Of a stretch of DNA of 64,000 bases, positions 1-8,612 are shown piece by piece (position 1 is the first letter of the stretch; every line of letters begins with the position of its first letter). Origin of the DNA: Sulfurimonas sp. HSL-1656 (lineage in GTDB: Bacteria; Campylobacterota; Campylobacteria; Campylobacterales; Sulfurimonadaceae); the NCBI RefSeq assembly GCF_039645585.1, contig NZ_CP147915.1:2418001-2482000 (forward strand), given 5' to 3'. The notes under the pieces are model-generated. The model had not been told where the DNA came from, searched no databases, and was given only the letters and a program-made list of their open reading frames with translations. The position numbers and the translations under genes were made by a program.

Positions 1-457
1 ACGCATAAAGGCTACCCTGCACCGGTTTGACCTCGGCTTTAACATACTGGCCATCGTCGTCGGGGTCAATATCCTCGCCCCCCTCGCTTTTCACCAGCAC
101 CAGCCGTGTCGAGGCCAAGCCGCCAAGTGACGAAACGGTAAACTTTCCGACCGTCTGCTCCGCGTACGGCACCAACGTCAGATTGTCATCCATCAACTCT
201 GTTGCAGCATTGAATGTTGTTGTTTCCGTTTGGTAGAGACTCTGCCCCGCAACATCCCATACGGTGACCGTTGCCCCGCTGATGGGGCCAAGGGCGATAC
301 TGTTTGCGACCGTTGCTGTCGGATCAGTCGGAACGACCGGGTCATCCGGCGTCGACCCCGAACTCGTGCTCGTCCCGCAGCCGCTGAACAACAGTGCCAG
401 TCCGAATATCATCATACTGCTGCCCGTCGCCACCCGGCGGAATACATTCTGCTGCAC
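1..457 (-). CDS. Putative lipoprotein, 3' part outside window
   Basis: About 152 codons are visible; the gene runs off the left edge. I chose a GTG start at 457 because AAGGGG lies about 6 nt upstream. The N-terminus has two arginines, a hydrophobic stretch and a lipobox (LLFSGC, Cys about residue 27), so the mature protein should be a lipid-anchored envelope protein. A Ser/Thr/Pro-rich linker follows, then a beta-rich segment (SGATVTVWD) of the kind seen in small Ig-like or prealbumin-like surface modules; that fold is inference. A TATAAT box lies at 490-495 on the same strand. No function can be assigned. Confidence 0.7.
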   Translation of the reverse strand, partial: MQQNVFRRVATGSSMMIFGLALLFSGCGTSTSSGSTPDDPVVPTDPTATVANSIALGPISGATVTVWDVAGQSLYQTETTTFNAATELMDDNLTLVPYAEQTVGKFTVSSLGGLASTRLVLVKSEGGEDIDPDDDGQYVKAEVKPVQGSLYA

Positions 458-489
458 AGATCCCCTTTTTATAAAAACTATCTATTCAG

Positions 490-495
490 ATTATA
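490..495 (-). promoter_or_regulatory. -10 box for the lipoprotein gene
   Basis: TATAAT on the minus strand, about 33 nt before the GTG start at 457. No convincing -35 is visible, which is usual for this phylum. Confidence 0.5.
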
Positions 496-735
496 CATGA
501 TGGCCGGCAAATACACGGAGCGGTCATCTTCCCTCTTTCAGAACACCCTATAAATAAAATACTATATTATATTTTATAACATTTAAACATTTAAATCAAA
601 TAAAATTCTTAGGGATAAAAAATGCCTTTAGAAAATCAGACGCATCAAAATGGCACTGGATTATGATGTGATGTTATATCTCGGCGGAGACGAAACTCTC
701 TTTTTGGCGATCTACAGACATGGGAGGAGAACACC

Positions 736-2076
736 ATGAAAAAAAATCGAATCGCTTCGATAACGGCTATCGGTCTTTGTGCGCTTATGACAGTTGGCGG
801 CCCTTCTTTATACGCAGGAAAAGGCGGTGTTAAAGGTCCCGGCGGTGGCGGCGGGAATGACGGCGGTGGCACAACCACCCCAACCTACGATATCTCCAAA
901 GGAATCGTCAGCGGCGATGCCTACAGTCTGGGAGTAGACGCTTCCCTCCTGAGCGGTGCCGTCCTCATTGATGTCGGTCCCGTTCCCGAAGTGCAGCTCT
1001 GCCCTACCGGTGGCTTCGACGAAGCAACCCTGCTAAAGGTTGATCTGCTCGGCCTCGTTCAAAGCAAAACGCTCTTCAATGCCACGGCAGGCGGGATCGG
1101 TGGAAATAAAGCGGGTGCACATAGCGTCAGCACTGTTGAAGATCTCAGTCTGCTCCGGGGGTTGATCAAGGCCAAGCTGCTGAGCGCCTCATGCAGCAGC
1201 TTTTCAAATGCAACGACGGCTGGCAGCAATGCAGGCAGCGTTATCGTCGGACTTTCCATCTGCGAAACAAACATCAATATCGGTGCGGCGGCCAATACGG
1301 AAGTCGCCTTAATCGATCTCACGCTTGTCAAAGGTCTGCTTGGCATCGGTAACAAAGTTGTGATTAAGCTGTTTGATAAAACCGGTACGCTGCTTTCGAG
1401 TACCGACTGTCTTGTCAGCAGTCTCAGCGGAACGCTGCAGTCTCTGCTCAATTCCGTGCTCGGACTTCTTGACAGTCTTCTCGGCGGAAGCATTCAGCTC
1501 GCCACCATCACAATCAATGAGCAGCTCCCGTCGGGCAACGGCGTTAATGTCACCGCCATGACTAACAGCGCCCTGCACGTTCATCTCGACACGAATCTGC
1601 TTGCACTTTTGAACCTCGGCGGCAGTGATCTTCAAATCGCCGGCGGAGACATTTACATCTCCGCGACACAGTGCGGCGTCGAAGTGAATGACGGCGGCGA
1701 TGAGCCCGAACCACCGATACCTCCCGGAGATGAAACAGGCTTCGTAACCGGCGGCGGTACAATCGGCCATGGCAACGACAGCGCCTCTTTTGCCTCTTTC
1801 GGCTTCAATGCGCGTCCGGACAAAGGGCACATCAACGTCGTAGACCATGACCTTGGAGTCCATATCCAGGGTTACTCCGTCAGCAGTTTCAATGTCAGCG
1901 GCACCTGTGCAACATTCTCGGGAATGGCGAAGGTCGACCATCAAAGCGGCTACACCTATACGGCTGAAGTGTGCGATAACGGCGAACCGGGGGATACGGA
2001 CACCTTTAGCGTCTCAGTCACCAGCGGCTATGCCAACAGCGGCGTGCTGACCGGCGGCAATATCCAGCTCCACTAG
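736..2076 (+). CDS. Secreted post-COAP-like surface protein
   Basis: 446 aa. It begins with a Sec-type signal peptide (Lys-rich n-region, hydrophobic core, cleavage near LYAGKG at about residues 26-30), then a Gly-rich, disordered-looking stretch. The middle (about 60-300) is rich in Leu, Ser and Gly and looks like a beta-sandwich anchor domain. After an acidic/Pro linker, the last 110 residues start with GFVTGGGTIGHG and contain ASFGFNA, matching the pattern I know from post-COAP-1 domains that follow choice-of-anchor modules. GGAGGAG lies about 8 nt upstream of the ATG. The 195 bases before it are very AT-rich and should hold the promoter. Function unknown; probably exported or cell-surface. 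Confidence 0.7.
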   Translation: MKKNRIASITAIGLCALMTVGGPSLYAGKGGVKGPGGGGGNDGGGTTTPTYDISKGIVSGDAYSLGVDASLLSGAVLIDVGPVPEVQLCPTGGFDEATLLKVDLLGLVQSKTLFNATAGGIGGNKAGAHSVSTVEDLSLLRGLIKAKLLSASCSSFSNATTAGSNAGSVIVGLSICETNINIGAAANTEVALIDLTLVKGLLGIGNKVVIKLFDKTGTLLSSTDCLVSSLSGTLQSLLNSVLGLLDSLLGGSIQLATITINEQLPSGNGVNVTAMTNSALHVHLDTNLLALLNLGGSDLQIAGGDIYISATQCGVEVNDGGDEPEPPIPPGDETGFVTGGGTIGHGNDSASFASFGFNARPDKGHINVVDHDLGVHIQGYSVSSFNVSGTCATFSGMAKVDHQSGYTYTAEVCDNGEPGDTDTFSVSVTSGYANSGVLTGGNIQLH

Positions 2077-2218
2077 TAGCGCAATGACTCAAGGGGCTCA
2101 GTTTCCCCAGACGTTCTCCCTGCGGGAGAGCGTAACGCTTTCTCGGAAAAAATCAGCGAAATCAGTACATTGTAAAAATTGTCTATCGTCAGTGTGGATT
2201 GTTAAAGAGTGAAAAAGG

Positions 2219-2307
2219 TGGCGGACAGACAGGGATTCGAACCCTGGGAGGTATGACCCTCGCCGGTTTTCAAGACCGGTGCATTCAACCAGCTCTGCCA
2301 TCTGTCC
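2219..2307 (-). tRNA. tRNA-Ser (anticodon TGA)
   Basis: 89 nt including an encoded CCA (2219-2221). The acceptor stem GGACAGA (2301-2307) pairs with TCTGTCC (2223-2229). The anticodon loop reads CTTGAAA, anticodon TGA. A long variable arm, as expected for serine, and a standard GGTTCGAATCC T-loop are present. It is the last gene of a four-tRNA cluster. Confidence 0.95.
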
Positions 2308-2329
2308 ATAAAAAAAGTCGGAGTTTTGG

Positions 2330-2403
2330 TGGAGGCGCCACCCGGACTCGAACCGGGGATCAAGGTTTTGCAAACCCATGCCTTACCACTTGGCTATGGC
2401 GCC
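2330..2403 (-). tRNA. tRNA-Cys (anticodon GCA)
   Basis: 74 nt with encoded CCA (2330-2332). The acceptor stem GGCGCCA (2397-2403) pairs with TGGCGCC (2334-2340). The anticodon loop is TTTGCAA, anticodon GCA. It lies 22 nt upstream of tRNA-Ser and 5 nt downstream of tRNA-Leu in the direction of transcription. Confidence 0.95.
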
Positions 2404-2408
2404 ACCGG

Positions 2409-2496
2409 TGGTGCCCGGAGCCGGGATCGAACCGGCACGATCGCAATGATCGAGGGATTTTAAGTCCCTTGCGTCTACCAATTTCGCCATCCGGGC
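2409..2496 (-). tRNA. tRNA-Leu (anticodon TAA)
   Basis: 88 nt with encoded CCA (2409-2411). The acceptor GCCCGGA (2490-2496) pairs with TCCGGGC (2413-2419). The anticodon loop CTTAAAA gives anticodon TAA, and a long variable arm fits leucine. Its 5' end is only 10 nt after the U-run of an intrinsic terminator, and I see no promoter in that gap. Confidence 0.95.
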
Positions 2497-2506
2497 TCAA
2501 GACACC

Positions 2507-2558
2507 AAAAAAAACCCCAACTCAAACCTCTTGCAAAGAAAAGAAGTTTCAGTTGGGG
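2507..2558 (-). terminator. Intrinsic terminator inside the tRNA operon
   Basis: On the minus strand CCCCAACT (2551-2558) pairs with AGTTGGGG (2515-2522). Beyond one mismatch the stem extends with AAAC/GTTT and TCTT/AAGA, closing a loop of about 8 nt. Eight T residues (2507-2514) follow directly. This is a textbook Rho-independent terminator between tRNA-Gly and tRNA-Leu. Confidence 0.85.
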
Positions 2559-2576
2559 TGTTTAAATGAATAAAAA

Positions 2577-2651
2577 TGGAGCGGGAAACGAGGTTCGAAC
2601 TCGCGACCCCAACCTTGGCAAGGTTGTGCTCTACCACTGAGCTATTCCCGC
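2577..2651 (-). tRNA. tRNA-Gly (anticodon GCC)
   Basis: 75 nt with encoded CCA (2577-2579). The acceptor GCGGGAA (2645-2651) pairs with TTCCCGC (2581-2587). The anticodon loop TTGCCAA gives GCC. It is the first gene of the cluster, directly downstream of a consensus promoter and upstream of a strong terminator, so it can form its own short transcript. Confidence 0.95.
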
Positions 2652-2671
2652 ATCTGTTGTTGTGGACCGAA

Positions 2672-2700
2672 ATTATAGGGAAATTCACTCCCAATGTCAA
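2672..2700 (-). promoter_or_regulatory. Perfect sigma70 promoter of the tRNA cluster
   Basis: On the minus strand TTGACA (2695-2700), a 17-nt spacer, then TATAAT (2672-2677). Both boxes and the spacing match the consensus exactly. The expected start is about 14 nt before tRNA-Gly. Confidence 0.9.
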
Positions 2701-2731
2701 GGGCTTTTCGCCGTTTTTGCGAAAACTTCGT

Positions 2732-2737
2732 TATAAT
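2732..2737 (+). promoter_or_regulatory. -10 box for ilvD
   Basis: TATAAT about 43 nt upstream of the ilvD ATG, back to back with the tRNA promoter. No matching -35 is evident. Confidence 0.6.
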
Positions 2738-2780
2738 CTCGAAAATATGCATTTTATATAAATATAGAAGGACCTGACCT

Positions 2781-4469
2781 ATGCGCAGCGATACAGTCAA
2801 ACGCGGCTTCGACCGCACCCCGCACCGGAGTCTTTTCAGAGCGACCGGCCTCAAAGACGAGGATTTCGACAAACCGTTTATCGGAGTCGCCAACAGCCAC
2901 ATCGACATCATTCCGGGCCACTTCTTCCTGCAGGAGTACGGACGTATCGTCAAAGAAGCGATCCGCGAAGCGGGCGGCGTCCCGTTCGAATTCAACACGA
3001 TCGGCGTTGACGACGGGATCGCCATGGGCCACGACGGGATGCTCTACTCCCTGCCCAGCCGCGAACTGATCGCTGACAGTATCGAAACCGTCATGAACGC
3101 GCATAAGCTTGACGCGCTCATCTGTATCCCCAACTGCGACAAGATCGTCCCGGGAATGATCATGGGCGCCCTGCGCGTCAACGTCCCGACCGTTTTCGTC
3201 TCCGGCGGCCCGATGGCGGCAGGCCACAAAAAAGACGGTACGCCGATCGACCTTGCGACCGCATTCGAAGCCGTCGGCCAGCACGCCGAAGGCAATATGA
3301 GCGATGAGGAGCTCTACGAGATCGAATGTGAAGCCTGCCCGTCCGGCGGCTCCTGCTCGGGGATGTTCACCGCGAACTCCATGAACACGCTTTGCGAAGC
3401 GATGGGAATAGCCCTGCCGGGCAACGGAACGGTACTGGCGATGACGCCGGAGCGTATCGAGATGGTCAAGCAGGCGGCGAAGCGCATCGTCGAAATGGCC
3501 AAGGCCGATGATTCGAAGTACAACCTGCGCAACGTTCTCAACGAAAAAGCGATCCACAACGCCTTCGTCGTCGACATGGCGATGGGCGGTTCGAGCAATA
3601 CGGTCCTTCACATGCTCGCGATCGCCAAAGAGGCGGAGGTTGATTTCGACATCACCAAGATCAACCAGATCGCCAAGAACGTCTCGCATATCGCGAAGAT
3701 CTCCCCCTCCCTCGGAACGGTCCACATGGAGGACATCGGCCGTGCCGGCGGCGTCAACGCCGTCATGAAAGAGGTCAGCCGCCGCGGCGGACTGCTGCAC
3801 CTGGACAACCCGACGGTCACGGGCGAGACGATCGGCGAGCGCATTGCCGATGCCGAGATCAAGGATACCAACGTCATCCACACCAACGAAAACGCCTACT
3901 CGCCGGTCGGCGGCCTCTCCATCCTCTTCGGCAACCTTGCCGAAGAGGGCGCGGTCGTCAAAACGGCCGGGATCGCGCCGAGCATGCGCCAGTTCAAAGG
4001 CACCGCCGTCTGCTTCAATTCGCAGCAGGAGGCGATCGCCGGTATCATCGGCCACAAGGTCAAGCCGGGCAACGTCGTCGTCATCCGCTACGAAGGCCCC
4101 AAAGGCGGACCGGGTATGCAGGAGATGCTGGCACCGACATCGCTCATCATGGGAATGGGCCTCGGCGAAAGCGTCGCCCTCATTACCGACGGCCGCTTCT
4201 CCGGTGCGACACGCGGTGCTTCCATCGGCCACGTCAGCCCCGAAGCGGCCGAGGGCGGGCTCATCGGTCTGATCGAAGACGGTGACGAGATCGAACTCGA
4301 CGTTGACACGCACCTGCTGCAGCTCAACGTCGACGGCGAAGAGCTTGAACGCCGCCGCCTCCATTTCAAACCGCACAAGAAAGCCATCAACTCCAAGTGG
4401 CTCAAGCGCTACAGTCTGTTGGTCTCCAACGCCTCCAACGGTGCGGTACTGAAGACGGAACTGGACTGA
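2781..4469 (+). CDS. ilvD: Dihydroxy-acid dehydratase
   Basis: 562 aa, the normal full length for IlvD/Edd enzymes. It dehydrates 2,3-dihydroxy-isovalerate and -methylvalerate to the 2-keto acids of valine and isoleucine synthesis, in the cytoplasm, using an Fe-S cluster. Visible family signatures are the cluster motif NCDKIVPGM (about residues 117-125), the second cysteine motif [15 protein letters not shown] (about 190-204), and the C-terminal [11 protein letters not shown] and [16 protein letters not shown] lies a few bases before the ATG. It is monocistronic by position, between the tRNA cluster and the convergent end of the glycosylation operon. leuC later in the window belongs to the same branched-chain pathway. 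Confidence 0.97.
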   Translation: MRSDTVKRGFDRTPHRSLFRATGLKDEDFDKPFIGVANSHIDIIPGHFFLQEYGRIVKEAIREAGGVPFEFNTIGVDDGIAMGHDGMLYSLPSRELIADSIETVMNAHKLDALICIPNCDKIVPGMIMGALRVNVPTVFVSGGPMAAGHKKDGTPIDLATAFEAVGQHAEGNMSDEELYEIECEACPSGGSCSGMFTANSMNTLCEAMGIALPGNGTVLAMTPERIEMVKQAAKRIVEMAKADDSKYNLRNVLNEKAIHNAFVVDMAMGGSSNTVLHMLAIAKEAEVDFDITKINQIAKNVSHIAKISPSLGTVHMEDIGRAGGVNAVMKEVSRRGGLLHLDNPTVTGETIGERIADAEIKDTNVIHTNENAYSPVGGLSILFGNLAEEGAVVKTAGIAPSMRQFKGTAVCFNSQQEAIAGIIGHKVKPGNVVVIRYEGPKGGPGMQEMLAPTSLIMGMGLGESVALITDGRFSGATRGASIGHVSPEAAEGGLIGLIEDGDEIELDVDTHLLQLNVDGEELERRRLHFKPHKKAINSKWLKRYSLLVSNASNGAVLKTELD

Positions 4470-4524
4470 CGTCCCGTCCGTCAACAGCAAACGACCTCAC
4501 ACCCTCTCTACTCTGCACGGCCCT

Positions 4525-6303
4525 TTAGGGCTTGTGATCAAACTCCGGAACGATCTTTTTCAACGCCGACACCTTGTCATCCTCCGCCAGTAACGCAGCG
4601 ATGTCCTCTTCCAGATTCCCGATAGGGTAATCCGTCTTGCCCGCGATAAAGATGGAGCTGTACTGCGTTTTTCGCTCATTGTCGTCGATCAGGAGCTCCT
4701 CGTAGAGCTTTTCGCCCGGCCGCAGGCCGCACAGTTCGATCCCGACCTCATCCTCTTTGCCGTAGAGCCGGATCATCTGGCGCGCCAGATCAATGATCTT
4801 CACCGGTTCACCCATGTCAAGGATAAAGAGCTCACCCCCTTTGGCGATGGCGGCCGCCTGCAGCACCAGCTGGCACGCCTCGGGGATCAGCATGAAGTAG
4901 CGCGTCATCTCCGGGTGGGTCACCGTCACAGGTCCGCCCGCTTCGATCTGGCGTTTGAACTTCGGGATGACACTGCCGCTGGAGCCAAGTACATTACCGA
5001 AGCGTACCGCCACGATCTCCGTGCCGCCGCTCTGCACGTTCCCCGCATAGAGCTCCGTCACCCGCTTCGTCGCTCCCATGACATTGGTCGGGCGTACCGC
5101 CTTATCCGTCGAAATAATGACCACCTTTTCCACCCCGGCGGCGATACTGGCATCGATAACGTTCTTCGTCCCCAGCACGTTATTGCATACAGCCGTCGCT
5201 TTGTTGGCTTCACAGAGGGGAACATGCTTGTAGGCCGCGGCATGGATGACGATATCCGGATTGAAACCCGCCATCTTTTCATCCAGCAGATGCCGGTCGG
5301 TCACACTGAACATCTCCAGCTCCGCCCCCGGGATCTCCTCGCCGACACTGTAGAGATTGAACTCGCTGTGGTCGACCAGGGCAAGTGCCGCCGCTTCGAA
5401 ACGGCGGCACTGACGGGCGATCTCGCTACCGATACTGCCCCCTGCCCCGGTAATGAACACCCGTTTACCTTTGACAAAAGAGGCGATAACGGCTTTGTCC
5501 AGGTCCTTCGGATGTCGCGCAAGAAGGTCCTCGATGGAGAGATCTTCGAGTTTGTCGTACTGTCCCCCCAGCAGCCGGACCCGTTTAACCTCAGTCACCC
5601 CGGCATCGCTCAGCCTTGTTACCAGCGCCTGAAGTTCAGCCTGGGGCAGACTGCTCGCCACGATTGCCGCAGTGATCCCGCGTTCGTCGATCAGGGTTTC
5701 CAGCGTCTCCTCGCCGTACACCCGGATATTGCTGATGTAGGTCCCCACGGCACTGCGGTTCTCCTCGGACAGTACGACGACGGCAGAGGGGTAGTAGGGG
5801 ATATCCCCCTCCTGGGCACTCTTGATGATCGCGGCCGTTTTGGGGTTGACGCCAAGCAGCAGCACGGGCTGCTGGCGGGAGGAATACTCCTGCTCCGTCA
5901 GCAAGCGTTTTGAAATGCGCAGCGCCCCGATGGCAAAGAGGGAGAGAAAAAAGTCGATGACGATGACACTGCGGGGGAACGGATCGAAGGCCCCCGGGAA
6001 CAGCAGGTAGACAGCCGTAAAAACCGTATAGGCAGCCAGGTGGGCTTTGACGATATTCTTTGCCTCTGCAAAACCGACGAAACGCCAGACGATGAAATAG
6101 ATCCTGAAAAGGAAAAACGCGGCGATCTTGATGCTCACAAGATAGAGGTAGACCGTATCGAAGGATGAAAAGAAACGCAGCGGGATGTCAAAATTGAAAC
6201 GCAGGGCATAGGCACCGTACAGGGTGGCCAGGGAGAGCAGCATATCCAGCAGCAGAAAGAATGCGATCCGTTTTCCGGACGTGGGCCGCAGCAGACCGGT
6301 CAC
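4525..6303 (-). CDS. pglF: UDP-GlcNAc 4,6-dehydratase PglF
   Basis: 592 aa, close to the roughly 590 aa of Campylobacter PglF. It should convert UDP-GlcNAc to the 4-keto-6-deoxy sugar, the first step to UDP-diNAcBac. The N-terminal third has about four membrane helices. A CoA-binding-like Rossmann domain follows, then the SDR domain with TGAGGSIGSE near residue 286 and the C-terminal PGEKLYEEL of the WbpM/FlaA1 family. I set the start at the GTG at 6303, not an upstream codon, because GGAAGG lies 7 nt before it and it overlaps the pglE stop as GTGA. It is the last gene of the 13-gene operon, after pglB-C-D-E as in Campylobacter. Confidence 0.92.
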   Translation of the reverse strand: MTGLLRPTSGKRIAFFLLLDMLLSLATLYGAYALRFNFDIPLRFFSSFDTVYLYLVSIKIAAFFLFRIYFIVWRFVGFAEAKNIVKAHLAAYTVFTAVYLLFPGAFDPFPRSVIVIDFFLSLFAIGALRISKRLLTEQEYSSRQQPVLLLGVNPKTAAIIKSAQEGDIPYYPSAVVVLSEENRSAVGTYISNIRVYGEETLETLIDERGITAAIVASSLPQAELQALVTRLSDAGVTEVKRVRLLGGQYDKLEDLSIEDLLARHPKDLDKAVIASFVKGKRVFITGAGGSIGSEIARQCRRFEAAALALVDHSEFNLYSVGEEIPGAELEMFSVTDRHLLDEKMAGFNPDIVIHAAAYKHVPLCEANKATAVCNNVLGTKNVIDASIAAGVEKVVIISTDKAVRPTNVMGATKRVTELYAGNVQSGGTEIVAVRFGNVLGSSGSVIPKFKRQIEAGGPVTVTHPEMTRYFMLIPEACQLVLQAAAIAKGGELFILDMGEPVKIIDLARQMIRLYGKEDEVGIELCGLRPGEKLYEELLIDDNERKTQYSSIFIAGKTDYPIGNLEEDIAALLAEDDKVSALKKIVPEFDHKP

Positions 6304-7406
6304 ACCACGACCTTCCGGATGATATCGCAAACCCTGGCAACGTCCTCCCGGCCCATCTGGGTGCCGCTTGGGAGGCAGAGCCCTTGCAAGAACAACTGTT
6401 CACTGACACCGTCCGTCACCGCTACCGCCCCGGAAAACAGGGGCTGCATGTGCATCGGTTTCCAGAGAAGCCGGCTTTCGATATCCTGGGCTTCCAGTGC
6501 CGTACGGACCCGCTCGGGATCGGTGTGGCTGAAGGTGATCGTCGTCAGCCAGCGGTTCCCATGCGCTCCCGGGAGTTCGGGCATAAAGGCGATCTCGTTG
6601 ATCTCCCCCAATGCTTCACAGTACCATTCAAAGATCTGCCGCCGCTGTGCGACACGTTCGGAAAGCACCTCCATCTGCGCCACGCCGATGGCCGCGAGCA
6701 CGTTGCTCATACGGTAGTTGTACCCCAGCTCTTTGTGCTCGTACCACGGGGTCGGCTCTTTGGCCTGCGTCGCGTAAAACATTGCCTTTTTGATCGCCGC
6801 CTCGCTTTTGGCGACGAGCATCCCCCCGCCGGAGGTGGAGAGGATCTTGTTCCCGTTGAAGGAGTAGACGCCGAAGTCGCCCCAGGTCCCCGTATGGATG
6901 CCGTCCAGGGTCGCCCCGAGGCTTTCGGCCGCATCCTCGATCACCACAATACCGTGCCGCCGGCAGATTTCCATAATCCGCCGCATCTCCGCGCACTGGC
7001 CGTAGAGGTGAGTGACAATGAGGGCCTTCGGCGGTTTCGGGGAACGCGCAATCGCGCTCTCGAGCAGTTCGGGCGAGAGGTTCCAGCTCGCCATGTCCGC
7101 ATCGATGAACAGGGGCGTTGCATGCTGGTAAAGGATGGCGGCTACGGAACCGATAAAGGTGAACGACGACGCGAGCACAATGTCGCCCTCACCGATACCG
7201 CTGACCCGCAGTGCCAGATGCAGCGCCGCGGTACCGCTGGACGTTCCCAGTGCATAGGGTGCCTGCGTATAGTCGCAAATCGCCTGCTCGAAACGCGTCA
7301 CCATCGGCCCGAGCGGCGCGATGTAATTGCTCTCGAACACTTCGGCGATGTAGCGCTGCTCGTTGCCGGTCATATGCGGCGGGGAGAGGAAAAGGCGTCC
7401 GTTCAT
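6300..7406 (-). CDS. pglE: UDP-4-amino sugar aminotransferase PglE
   Basis: 368 aa DegT/DnrJ/EryC1-type PLP aminotransferase. It should aminate C4 of the PglF product, with glutamate as donor. The N-terminal LSPPHM, SNYIAPLGP, the ASSFTFIGS segment and the PLP-lysine motif SFNGNKI with TSGGGML closely follow Campylobacter PglE, as does the C-terminal LCLPSGT. The ATG overlaps the pglD stop by 4 nt and its own stop overlaps the pglF start, so the three are translationally coupled. The resemblance to PglE is clearer than to WbpE-type C3 aminotransferases, so I do not think it fills the missing WbpE step. Confidence 0.92.
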   Translation of the reverse strand: MNGRLFLSPPHMTGNEQRYIAEVFESNYIAPLGPMVTRFEQAICDYTQAPYALGTSSGTAALHLALRVSGIGEGDIVLASSFTFIGSVAAILYQHATPLFIDADMASWNLSPELLESAIARSPKPPKALIVTHLYGQCAEMRRIMEICRRHGIVVIEDAAESLGATLDGIHTGTWGDFGVYSFNGNKILSTSGGGMLVAKSEAAIKKAMFYATQAKEPTPWYEHKELGYNYRMSNVLAAIGVAQMEVLSERVAQRRQIFEWYCEALGEINEIAFMPELPGAHGNRWLTTITFSHTDPERVRTALEAQDIESRLLWKPMHMQPLFSGAVAVTDGVSEQLFLQGLCLPSGTQMGREDVARVCDIIRKVVV

Positions 7407-8017
7407 TGTCTCAGCTCCTTTTTAATCACGGCGGGGACGCCGGCGGCCATCACACCGTCCGGGAGCGAAGCGATGACGGCCGATCCCGCGGCAATCACGG
7501 CATCAGCGCCGATGCTCACGCCCTGCACGACGCTGCTTCCGATTCCCACATGCGTCCGCAGGCCGACGCGCACCGCACCTGCCAGCGCAACCTTCGGACT
7601 CAGGTGTGCAAAATCTCCGACATGGCAGTCATGCTCGACGACGGCGCCGGAATTGACGATGACCCCTTCCCCGATCGTTGTACCGGTGTTGACAACGGCC
7701 AGCGGCATAATCACGCTGCCGCACCCGACAGCCGCATCCGCTGCGATGACGGCAGAAGGGTGGATGAGCGTCAAGGGTTCCACCCCTATGGCCGCCAACT
7801 TTTCAAAAACGCGCTGTCGGGCCGCATTGCTTCCGACGCCGAGGGCGACAGGGATGTCCGCATATGCCGTTTTGAATGTCTCAAAATCGTATGCATTCTC
7901 TTTTACAGCATCGTCGATCCAGAGGATCTCGCTATAGCCGCAGGCCCGTGCGATCTGTGCGACGACCCGGCCATGCCCCCCGACCCCATAGATACCGATG
8001 CGTTTAATTGTTTCCAT
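7403..8017 (-). CDS. pglD: UDP-4-amino sugar N-acetyltransferase PglD
   Basis: 204 aa. It should acetylate the C4 amino group from acetyl-CoA, completing UDP-diNAcBac. The N-terminal Rossmann-like part has IYGVGGHGRVVA (about residues 9-20). The C-terminal half is a left-handed beta-helix with hexapeptide repeats (for example GAVVEHDCHVGDFAHLSPKV, with the catalytic-type His). The length and PglD-like order of elements fit the family. The start overlaps the end of pglC and the end overlaps the start of pglE. Confidence 0.92.
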   Translation of the reverse strand: METIKRIGIYGVGGHGRVVAQIARACGYSEILWIDDAVKENAYDFETFKTAYADIPVALGVGSNAARQRVFEKLAAIGVEPLTLIHPSAVIAADAAVGCGSVIMPLAVVNTGTTIGEGVIVNSGAVVEHDCHVGDFAHLSPKVALAGAVRVGLRTHVGIGSSVVQGVSIGADAVIAAGSAVIASLPDGVMAAGVPAVIKKELRQ

Positions 8018-8609
8018 TGAACTTCTCCACCGTCACATGTCCCTCGGCATTGATGCCTTCGCGGACAAACACTTTTTTGATCGTCAGAAGTGCGATCCTG
8101 AGGTCCAGCCGCCAAGACAGATGATCGACGTACCAGACGTCGTAGGCGAACTTCTGTTTCCAGCTGATCGCATTGCGCCCGTTGACCTGGGCCCAGCCCG
8201 TTATCCCGGGTTTGACGTCATGCCGGCGCTTCTGCTCCCCATTATACAGCGGAAGATACTCCTCAAGCAACGGGCGGGGGCCGATGAAACTCATCTCCCC
8301 GCGCAAGACGTTGTAGAGCTGCGGCAGCTCATCCAGACTCAGCGACCGGATCACCTTTCCCGCACCGCGAAGCCGCTGGTCATCAGGCAGAAGATTCCCC
8401 CCCGCGTCACACCGTTCATCCATCGTCCGAAACTTGTAGATCGTGAAAAGCCTTCCGCCGAGCCCGGGACGGCGCTGGGTAAAGAAGAGCGGGCGTCCGA
8501 GTGAAATATACACCGCCGCCAAAGCGACGGCCATCAATGGCGAAAACAGCAGCAGCAGTGCCGCTGCTCCGGACCGGTCAAGCAACGGCTTGAGAAGACG
8601 GCGGTACAT
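8004..8609 (-). CDS. pglC: Phosphoglycosyltransferase PglC
   Basis: 201 aa monotopic phosphoglycosyltransferase. It transfers phospho-diNAcBac from UDP to undecaprenyl phosphate at the inner membrane, the first membrane step. One N-terminal re-entrant hydrophobic helix (about residues 14-35) precedes FTQRRPGL, the KFRTMDE motif with the catalytic Asp-Glu pair, RSLSLDELPQL, SFIGPRPLL and PGITGWAQVNGRN. The C-terminal EGHVTVEKFNG is nearly the same as in Campylobacter PglC, which sets it apart from general WcaJ-like enzymes. It lies 3 nt after pglB. Confidence 0.95.
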   Translation of the reverse strand: MYRRLLKPLLDRSGAAALLLLFSPLMAVALAAVYISLGRPLFFTQRRPGLGGRLFTIYKFRTMDERCDAGGNLLPDDQRLRGAGKVIRSLSLDELPQLYNVLRGEMSFIGPRPLLEEYLPLYNGEQKRRHDVKPGITGWAQVNGRNAISWKQKFAYDVWYVDHLSWRLDLRIALLTIKKVFVREGINAEGHVTVEKFNGNN

Positions 8610-8612
8610 CGG

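Noticed and set aside
2754-4490. 578-codon minus-strand frame opposite ilvD
   Set aside because: ilvD on the plus strand is certain. Long antisense frames are common in GC-rich genes; this one has no recognised motifs.
6300-7406. Reading the aminotransferase as WbpE
   Set aside because: Its N-terminal and PLP-site sequences follow Campylobacter PglE closely, and it lies between pglD and pglF.
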